Shown here: one piece after another, positions 57,044-64,000 of the stretch
Numbering within the stretch: the first letter of the stretch is position 1
Layout: every line of letters begins with the position of its first letter
DNA from: Ianthella basta
Lineage: Eukaryota; Porifera; Demospongiae; Verongiida; Ianthellidae
Assembly (NCBI GenBank): GCA_964019415.1
Contig: OZ025876.1
Coordinates: forward strand, 6,974,993 to 7,038,992
DNA: 64,000 bases
Direction of reading: 5' to 3'
Notes under the pieces: model-generated
Told to the model about the DNA's origin: nothing
The model's database searches: none
The model's input: only the letters and a program-made list of their open reading frames with translations
Made by a program: the position numbers and the translations under genes

Positions 57044-58638
57044 CTGAGGATTGAGTGGGACATGGTCAATACAGTACACAGCCAACAACTTGAACAACAC
57101 AATCAATGTTGGTGTGTTGTTGCATAATACAGCGCACTGACTGATGTGAGAACACATGTCCACAAAATGGGACCTCACACAGACTACGTACATTGAGGAC
57201 TGGGGCTTTTAGCTCTGTCACTCATGATGGGGATGTTGTAAAACATGGATCACATGGATCACGGATCAGGGAGCAGATCACAGGCAGGTACAGGGCTGTC
57301 TGAGACATGATGTCAGCAACATAGTCTGCAACTGTAACAAAGGCACCAGTGTGCCACTAAACAAACCCGGAGGTATGGCACTGTTTGTGGCCAGTAGTAG
57401 AGATACTAGCACAGATGAAATAAAACACCCACCAAACACTCCATGTACAGTAATGACTCCCATTCTGCAAGTCACTTGGGTAACACAGATCCATGCATGG
57501 ATGACTTTGACATTGACAGTTACGTACATATCAACTGTGCTTGAAATCAAAATGTAAAGGCATACAATATACTGAATGAAGTGAGGGCTTCTCAGCTGGC
57601 TTGAGCATGAGTAGTTTCACCCATTTATATAGGAAGACTATTACCAAGTCAATATCTCAGCAAGGTTCAACTCTGTTGTTTGAACCTGGTACAAGGAGAG
57701 CTACCCAACTTGGAATACATTAGTGTTTTGCAATTGTTTTCAAATGCCCAACACGTATGGCCAAGAATCGTATGGCAAGCCATGTGTAACAAAATGACGT
57801 GCGCAAAGACATTCCAGTTGCCAACTTTCTGCTTGAAAATGCACTTTTGGTGGCTGTGCACCTCAACCGTGAGGACTTAGGTGTCGATTCGAGGACTTAC
57901 ATGATGGCTGTGATGACAGCTACACCTCTGCCTATATCATATGTCAGCTATGCCGCTGCTTGCACTTCCTGCCTCTGGTGAGAGCATACAATCTGTGCAT
58001 TCACAGTTGCCAGTAATACACCTGGTGCAGTTTTAAGACGCTCACTTTCCTCTATCATTTGACGTGGGCTTTTGAATCACTGTCTATACAAAGAGGTTGA
58101 GTGAATCTCTGTATCATAGTAGTAACTCAAGTATCTGTCCATTGTGTGCTGATCACGAGCTGCTGTTCATTAATATGTACATTCCTTCTAGCTGCTAATC
58201 AATTTTCTAGGCCAGTGCCTTTCAAGGGGTCACGCCGATGACCACAGAGAGCAATACCTATGATTTTCAGGGAATGCTGTTGGCACTCAATGTGCTTTCA
58301 AATGATAATCAGCTTAGACCAATTCATCTACTGGACCAAGAGATCGAGCATCCGCTAGTAGGACTGCTTAAAAATTGCAGAATATGTCACAGGCATCATC
58401 TGGCAACCTTGTGACGCCTCGTCCCCTGATCCGGGGTTTGTGTAATCCATGTTTTACAACATTCCCACATGACGTCACACACACAGGAACACACACACAT
58501 ACACACACACATACAAATGGATTCACTACATGCAGTACTTTATACTTATAGTCAAATTGCTACACTGTACAGAGTTAGCTCTTCTAAAGGGTGTAGGGCC
58601 CATGAACTTCAGTGTAACATGTGTCGGCATAGCAATAC
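57044..58638. other. Intron with possible inverted-repeat element
   Basis: No exon. gatgttgtaaaacatggat near 57,232 and its complement near 58,450 could be the ends of a ~1.2 kb inserted unit, with cggatcaggg also shared. Part of the interior (57,340-57,660) matches the ankyrin-module intron, so the structure is mixed. Confidence 0.35.
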
Positions 58639-58740
58639 CTTTGTTTTTGCTTCCATTTCAAATTTGTGGCTTGCCATCAACCACTCGATCAGCCCTACGC
58701 TCCCACCTAATGCAGCACTGTGGAGGAGAGTCACCTCATT
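58639..58740 (-). CDS. Ankyrin-repeat exon
   Basis: 102 bp, phase 0-0, acceptor caacag; NEVTLLHSAALGGSVGLIEW. Confidence 0.82.
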
Positions 58741-58929
58741 CTGTTGGGGAAGTGGACATGTATCTGTGACACACAAACCATTGCAACACACACACTTGCC
58801 ACACATCAGTAGAGGAGAGTGTCTGTTCTGCTCCACACAACAGATATTGACATACAGTACATGTACTCCACACTAAAGCATACACATGTAGTGCCTATTT
58901 ACACTGTGTACAACAACAGACAAACACAC

Positions 58930-59034
58930 CTTGTCTTTGCAGTACACATCACACTTGTACTTGTGGATGAGATGTTGGGTAAGTTCAAAGTGTCCACACT
59001 CAGCTGCACTGAGTAGTGGGTGCTCAACACCATT
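58930..59034 (-). CDS. Ankyrin-repeat exon
   Basis: 105 bp, phase 0-0; EHPLLSAAECGHFELTQHLI, ending CKDK/GTGTGT. Confidence 0.8.
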
Positions 59035-59192
59035 CTAATAGCAGAATACGCACATCAGAGAAGAACAGGAAATGCACTACACACATATGCATGCAGATGT
59101 GCATACACACACTCATGCTGTTCACATCACTCCAATGTGGTGAAACACAATACACATACTGTAACACACAGGTGAGACTAGTGATAGCCCAC

Positions 59193-59294
59193 CTCACTCC
59201 ACTGGTGGGGGGACAGCTTAAACTTGTCCACCATCCAATCAAAAAGTGCTAAACTGCCCGACTGGGCAGCAGGAATGAGCAGACTACCTCCATC
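59193..59294 (-). CDS. Ankyrin-repeat exon
   Basis: 102 bp, phase 0-0; DGGSLLIPAAQSGSLALFDW, donor GTGGGC. Confidence 0.8.
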
Positions 59295-59487
59295 CTGTGG
59301 GAAAGAGGTATACTTACACCACCGAAGAGACAAGCACAGTGACACAACACAGGCAGTTCTAGAAGTCTATAGCTCAATAGACCAGTGAGTTGCACCGTGG
59401 ATGGAGAGGAAGGTGACATATTTACATATTTCAATCATTGACACATTACACTACAGTATGACTCAATTAAGCAAAGCTGCAGCCAAC

Positions 59488-59586
59488 CTTTGTGAGTGTT
59501 GGTAGTGGGTCGTACTCGTTGACGAACCACTTGACCAGTTCAAAGTTTCCACTCCTTACGCATGCATAGAGAAGGGAGCGACCATC
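59488..59586 (-). CDS. Ankyrin-repeat exon
   Basis: 99 bp, phase 0-0; DGRSLLYACVRSGNFELVKW, donor GTTGGC. Confidence 0.8.
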
Positions 59587-59686
59587 CTACAGTCAGGGCA
59601 GTGACCAGTGGAGAAGGGACAGAAACAGTATTAAAGCAGAAGTACATAATACTCGTGAGGCAATCCTTTGTCTTCCTAAGTCTTAC

Positions 59687-59785
59687 CACATCCATGACTG
59701 CCACACTGCACTGCTCCTTCACAAGGTGCTTGACAACATTGGCATGCCCAGACCAGGCAGCCAGGAAGACGGGAGTCCACTGGTG
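59687..59785 (-). CDS. Ankyrin-repeat exon
   Basis: 99 bp, phase 0-0; HQWTPVFLAAWSGHANVVKH, donor GTAAGA. Confidence 0.82.
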
Positions 59786-59935
59786 CTAACAGGTGGGGAG
59801 TACAATATGCAATGTCAGGTGGGTGAATATACGTAGGGAACACACTATGGAGAATTCAATGATGCTGTGTGTGCTGCCACTAAACATCTGTGATACATGT
59901 GTCCTCTAACAGACATGCAAACAGTCCACCTGTAC

Positions 59936-60037
59936 CTTGGTCTGTGCGTCTGGGGGAAATTTGCACACAGTCACAAGCTTCTTGACTAAATCAAGATGGC
60001 CATGATAGGCAGCAAAGTGCAATAGAGTCCAGTCAAA
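59936..60037 (-). CDS. Ankyrin-repeat exon
   Basis: 102 bp, phase 0-0; FDWTLLHFAAYHGHLDLVKK, donor GTACAG. Confidence 0.82.
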
Positions 60038-60163
60038 CTGCATTTGATGGAACAATAGGACAGCAAATGTAGTTCAATATTTATAACACACTGTTTGTGG
60101 GTAACGGTAAGGAGTAGAAAAACATGGTACAAGCGATTCTGCCTAAATCACCTTGTTTCTCAC

Positions 60164-60259
60164 TCTCTGGACCACTTCCTTCTGGCTGGGTGTGTGGAAG
60201 GCCTGCTGGATAACCTCCCACCTCCCTTCGGTGGCTGTCTTCAACAGTGAACACTCCAG
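60164..60259 (-). CDS. Ankyrin-like exon, first of the array
   Basis: 96 bp, phase 0-0, acceptor atgcag, donor GTGAGA; LECSLLKTATEGRWEVIQQA. A weak, capping-type ankyrin repeat. Confidence 0.65.
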
Positions 60260-61220
60260 CTGCATGCATGGACAGACAAAAGTATATTGCATATTTATTT
60301 GAAGTCAAGAAAGTAATTAAGGGATGAGGGCTCAAGGTTATTCGGCTGTACAGTAATGGAAGCCATACAGTAGCCAACACTACAAAAGGGCATGAAGTGG
60401 ACACTGGAAGTATGTGAAGAAGTTGGTCAATGGGTATCCCCATTCCCTTAAGACAACTCCAAGTGCATGGATCCTGATTATTTAGCGACAGTGAGCAATG
60501 CTGGTCCTCTGCAAAGGGATAACCGAAACTGGAAGGAGAATGCAGCCACAATGACCACTCGTGTACCATATAACAGAGTTTGGTACCCTTTTGTGACTCC
60601 CTGATGACAAGTGAAGAAAACTTAGACCATGGACACGTGGGTGGACAAACAGACATACAGACATTAATAATCCAGGGTTGGAAGTGTCCAAATAGCTGTT
60701 GATCTACTATCGCTGGAGTCTGGATACCGCATAGGATAGGGTCAGTCTAAGGCTATACAGCTTTTCAATGACAGCTGATGATAAAGACAAGGACAAGTGA
60801 GGAAAGAGATGTAAACAAGGTTGAAAGGCTTCACGTTTAACAAACACATGAAACCTGTAACAGTCTCAACTATAGACTATATGGTTGTGGCCTGCTATCT
60901 GTATTAAAGCTAATGCACATGATGAAAATTTTGCTCAAGTGCTAGCTAACTAGCTGATTGTCGACGACCTGTAGCTGCTACAAGTGCTATGAACTCTGAG
61001 ATTACACCAAACGCATCTCCAACAATTGTCCAAGAATCTACACACGTAGCTATACCTCGTTGGTTGGATCTGGCCATGGCCGAGCATCAAAGATCCCACT
61101 GCGGTTCAGAAGTCTATAGAGATGAAAGACGTGAGGAATTGGCGGTCAGCAAAGGAATAAAGCAACTAGATTGATCCCTAAACCCACTGATCCTAAACTA
61201 GTGAGCAGAGACACACTCAC
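60260..61220. other. First intron of the 50-61 kb gene
   Basis: No exon recognised, although a phase mismatch between its flanking exons suggests a small one may be hidden here. Confidence 0.45.
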
Positions 61221-61444
61221 AGTTCTTCGAAGTCAATGACAAGGCTGTAATCTTCCCCTGCCACACGTTCCAAGTCTTCGCTTTGGGGAACGAGAATGCC
61301 GCCTGCAATTTCCTTGAACTGGTCCCGGCTAAGTCCGCTAGACAACCCGACTCCCAAGCGACTCTTCGCTCCTTTGATGCGATCTCTGATAATTTCCAGC
61401 GGATGAAGGCTCCCGAGACGGGCGAGCAGCGAAGAAAGAGGCAT
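61221..61444 (-). CDS. N-terminal exon of ankyrin-ZU5-Death gene
   Basis: 224 bp from ATG to GAACT/GTGAGT, phase 2 at its end. Encodes MPLSSLLARLGSLHPLEIIR, KSRLGVGLSSGLSRDQFK and a C-terminal acidic LVIDFEE. No domain recognised. CpG content is higher than in the introns, as expected near a start site. Chosen as the start because it is the only ATG-led open segment with a good donor upstream of the ankyrin exons. Confidence 0.6.
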
Positions 61445-62493
61445 TGCAGCTATACCGAATCAAGTGAAGATAGCGGCAGACATCAGGAAATGCATGGGGT
61501 GTAGCGGGGGGCGTGGTGACTAAATTGATATCACGTGACACGTGCATGGTCCCGCCAAGGTGCATGCAGTAAAGCATAGCCCTGGAGTGCGCATGGTATT
61601 GGCTGTAACCTATCCTCTGTGAATTCAATACAGCTAGTGATGTATAACAATAGTCCCACAGTATTAATGGAACACTATCTCTTACTGTACCAGAGCACAG
61701 ACTTGGCAAAGGAAAGCCACACATAGCTAACACATGACTGTTGACTCACTCTGTATTTGAACCAGTCAGTGTGCAATCTGGGTAGGAAGTTAAGACCTTG
61801 AAGGTATAGCTGCACATTCAACATGTCTGTCTTGTACACACACATTCCCTCAGTGCACAAGTTGAATTCTGAATGGTCCTTGTACATGTATAGCTTTATA
61901 TTTGCTCAGCCTCAGCCTGGTAAAAGTAATGTTATTAAATCACAGCTAATGCTGAGGACACACATCATTGCAGAACATCCCAATGCATTATATCTGTCTG
62001 TAGTGTGTCCCAATCACAAGCATTACATGTAGAGTGGCCACCATGGGGTCCTTAAAGGGTAGTGCCAAGGTCACTGTCAGTCCATTAGAATGTTAAACTG
62101 TCTGCAGCGTTCATCCCAGTATCAATTAGCAAAGTTCATCACAGTGATTGATGCTTTACACTTCAGCATTGCTCAGATTCCTTCAAAAACTCACAAAAGT
62201 GTGTGTGTGTGTACATGGTAAGTATTGGGTGTTAACTAAAGCACACATAACTCTCACATACTATATGCCAAAGGGACTTGAAGGAATACATTTGATTAAC
62301 TTGCATGTGAGTTTCGGTAGCTCTTGCCACAGTAATCAAACACCGTGCTGCCTTCAACATAACATGGTCTCTGGCACTGGGGGTTCCTACACTTTGGCTG
62401 TGCAGAAAGAGGTGAAGCTACACATGAAGGTAAGGTTGGCTAAGCATATGTATATGCGCGTGTACACACACTGCATGTCAGTACATGACTCAC
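61445..62493. other. Upstream region of the 50-61 kb gene
   Basis: Expected to hold the promoter. No clear TATA or gene; no exon recognised. Confidence 0.4.
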
Positions 62494-62790
62494 CCTAGAG
62501 CTGTCCCCTGGTGCAAAAGGGGCCTGTTCTCCCACTCGTGTTTGGAAGGGTGGAGGAGGAGATGTAGCACTGGGGCCGGCCAGAGGTGGCTGACTTGGAG
62601 GCTGAACGGTACCAGATGATGGTGAAGGATTGGAGTAGTGCATTGTTTCCAATGTTGGTCTTGGTGTGGGTTGTGGCATGCGTGGCTGGGTGCTGACAGG
62701 TCTGCCATATCCACCAGGACCACCAGTACCGGGTCCACCAGGTACACCAAGTCCACCAGGTACACCAGGTCCACCGTGCCCACCAGGTTA
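62494..62790 (-). pseudogene. Pro/Gly-rich exon with upstream stop
   Basis: Reads a collagen-like GGPGVPGGLGVPGGPG run, then Pro/Ser/Thr-rich sequence (QPTPRPTLETM, QPPSQPPLAG, SPPPPFQTRV) to SSR/GTGAGT. The only acceptor seen (atgcag at about 62,798) would include TAA in this frame, and the other frames give implausible Trp- or His-rich products. It may be broken, or use an unseen boundary. Confidence 0.35.
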
Positions 62791-62995
62791 CACTGCATGC
62801 AATGACATGAAACACCCAAACTATTCATATCCATTATACATACATGACATTATACATATGCCTGGCACATGCTACGCAGTTATGCAAACTCACTTGCAGA
62901 GTATGCAGAAGCATGTGAACGTCCACAGAAATCATGCACTTTCTGTCCCTCCGCAAAGCATGGTTTCTGGCAACCAGGAAACTTGCGCAACTAAC

Positions 62996-63148
62996 CATAT
63001 TGACTAGCAAGTGCTGTTGGATGGGTTGGTCCAGTGGCTGGTGGGTGTGTTGGTGGAATGGCTGGTGCAGTGGCAGGTTGGATAGCAGGAGTGCCTGTAC
63101 TTGATGGCACATTGCCTGATTGCAACACTGCTGATGTCTTCTTTACCT
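62996..63148 (-). CDS. Pro/Thr-rich exon
   Basis: 153 bp, phase 1-1, acceptor catgcag, donor GTTAGT; VKKTSAVLQSGNVPSSTGTP then TAPAIPPTHPPATGPTHPTA. Low complexity, probably a flexible or glycosylated linker. Phase and style resemble the linker exons at 23.9-24.2 kb. Confidence 0.45.
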
Positions 63149-63475
63149 CTGCATGCATGAACGTAGTGAGCATAGGGCATACAAAAGTACTTTGACGAAT
63201 GCTAGTTTTAACTAAATTCATTCACGTAAATAATATTGTCAACTACTGCAACCCCATCAACTGAAGAAGGCACCTGAAACATCTATCATCTCTCTATCAC
63301 ACTCTTGGGTATATAGCAACTTCAATAATTAAGGAGATCCTGCACTCGCCTAACTGAACCTGACTTGTCTCAACAACTCACAGACGTATACGTGATACGT
63401 ACTGCACTACACACAAATATCTACAACATAATTATTGCAATAGCATTCTTTAGAAGCCAACCCATAGTATAACTA

Positions 63476-63721
63476 CTAATCATGTTCCTCCGGAGAGCAG
63501 CCGCGGTAACTGCATTCACCCTCTCCGTCTGGTTCTTCTTCATCCACCTCATAGCCGTCACACTGGTCGCATCCTGTGCACTTTCCAAGAAGGGCGTGCA
63601 CTCCGGGGGGTTGATCGCAGTAGTCACAACGCAGCTTATTCGCTAGGTCTTCTTTCGTGTAAATACTATAGACGCAGTCGATTGCAGTGCACCTCCCCCG
63701 CCACTTTCCTTGCCTGTCCAG
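63476..63721 (-). CDS. Cysteine-rich open frame, partial
   Basis: 81 codons between TAA (63,722) and TAG. Contains RCTAIDC, RCDYC, KCTGCDQC and ECSYRGC, eight to ten cysteines in pairs that look like a small treble zinc-binding fold, followed by an acidic loop DEEEPDGEGE. No ATG; a splice acceptor within the start is not obvious. CpG-rich. Family not recognised. Confidence 0.4.
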   Translation of the reverse strand: MDRQGKWRGRCTAIDCVYSIYTKEDLANKLRCDYCDQPPGVHALLGKCTGCDQCDGYEVDEEEPDGEGECSYRGCSPEEHD

Positions 63722-63935
63722 TTACTCGAGCCCTCGGTGGGCGCATACCCGGCGACTGTTCCACTTACGTCTTGTCCTTGATACTCCCTAACTGGCACGT
63801 TCTCGTACGAATGTAGTGGCCAAAACTCTCGCCAAAATGAGGAAGGACAGGCAAAGGAAGTTACGCGGCAAGTGCACAGAAGAAGGCTGTCCATGATGGG
63901 CCAAGTGATGAGTTTGAACCTGCGAACAGTGGAGT

Positions 63936-63979
63936 CATAGATATTCTACACTACGGTTGCGTAGTGTAGAATATCTATG
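63936..63979. repeat. Perfect 19-bp hairpin
   Basis: catagatattctacactac, loop ggttgc, then its exact complement. Could be a short palindromic MITE or an inverted end of an element. Confidence 0.9.
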
Positions 63980-64000
63980 GTGGAGTGAAGTGTGCCTCCT

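Larger units (their letters stand above)
49919..61444 (-). other. Ankyrin-ZU5-UPA-Death gene (gene model)
   Basis: Exons from 61,444 to 49,919: an N-terminal exon with ATG, seven single-ankyrin exons, type C, A, B, C, A, B, D, E exons, exon F, a ZU5 exon, G, H, a pre-Death exon and the Death-domain exon. Phases match at every junction from 60,259 onward; the first exon ends in phase 2 while the next starts in phase 0, so one exon is missing or mis-set. The order ankyrin-ZU5-UPA-Death equals that of metazoan ankyrins but with one ZU5. After the Death exon the donor is in phase 1 and the terminal exon was not found; reading through would stop at 49,809. Confidence 0.75.

Noticed and set aside
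63254..63285. Hammerhead-like CTGAAGAAGGCACCTGAAAC
   Set aside because: Stem II would have a 2-nt loop and the cleavage triplet is AUC with no stem I; at best a decayed remnant.

Overview
This is animal genomic DNA: coding information lies in short exons with GT..AG introns, mostly on the minus strand, among abundant (CA)n tracts, satellites, a LINE, Penelope-like element (PLE) pieces and foldback elements. The domain content (ankyrin repeats, ZU5, a UPA-like segment, a Roc-COR-like GTPase, Death domains and a CARD-like domain) and the paralogue expansion fit an invertebrate, perhaps a sponge or another early-branching animal. That assignment is inference; no species marker was seen.

Layout. 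1-4.6 kb is one copy of a ~4.6 kb segmental duplication (other copy ~43.5-48.3 kb). It carries the 5' exons of a minus-strand ankyrin gene that leaves the window at the left. 4.8-5.8 kb holds the last two exons of a plus-strand BAR-like gene. 6.1-7.6 kb is a 5'-truncated LINE reverse transcriptase. 7.9-9.8 kb is a CT/GT-rich minisatellite. At 10.1 kb lies a well-formed hammerhead ribozyme motif, followed by a 486-bp satellite (10.4-13.8 kb) that ends in a 200-base gap.

14.3-46.5 kb is a minus-strand block of ankyrin/ZU5/Roco/Death/CARD exons. Read 5' to 3' (right to left) it holds about 22 ankyrin repeats in phase-0 exons amplified as ~1.66 kb units, an ankyrin-like exon fused in frame to the end of a ZU5 domain, two exons in the UPA position, a ~2.2 kb Roc-COR exon, small linker exons, a Death domain, a CARD-like exon, a second ZU5-UPA set and a second CARD-like exon. 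Nearly all adjacent exon phases match, so this may be one very large gene or two or more tandem genes. 49.9-61.4 kb is a cleaner relative: first exon, ~18 ankyrin repeats, ZU5, UPA-like exons and Death domain. 62.5-63.7 kb holds proline-rich and cysteine-rich coding pieces of uncertain status.

Mobile DNA sits in the introns: a 2.5 kb foldback element with a 7-bp target duplication (37.1-39.6 kb) carrying a nested palindrome of two PLE 3' ends, each with a hammerhead; a 615-bp foldback MITE, also with a 7-bp duplication; a MITE family with 9-bp duplications; and a hammerhead-bearing palindrome at 30.5 kb.

By family knowledge, ankyrin-ZU5-UPA-Death proteins and Roco/CARD proteins are intracellular scaffolds or death-fold signalling receptors. 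A role in recognition or innate immunity here is inference. All exon limits come from reading splice signals, phase and paralogue agreement by eye; no transcript data or database search was available.
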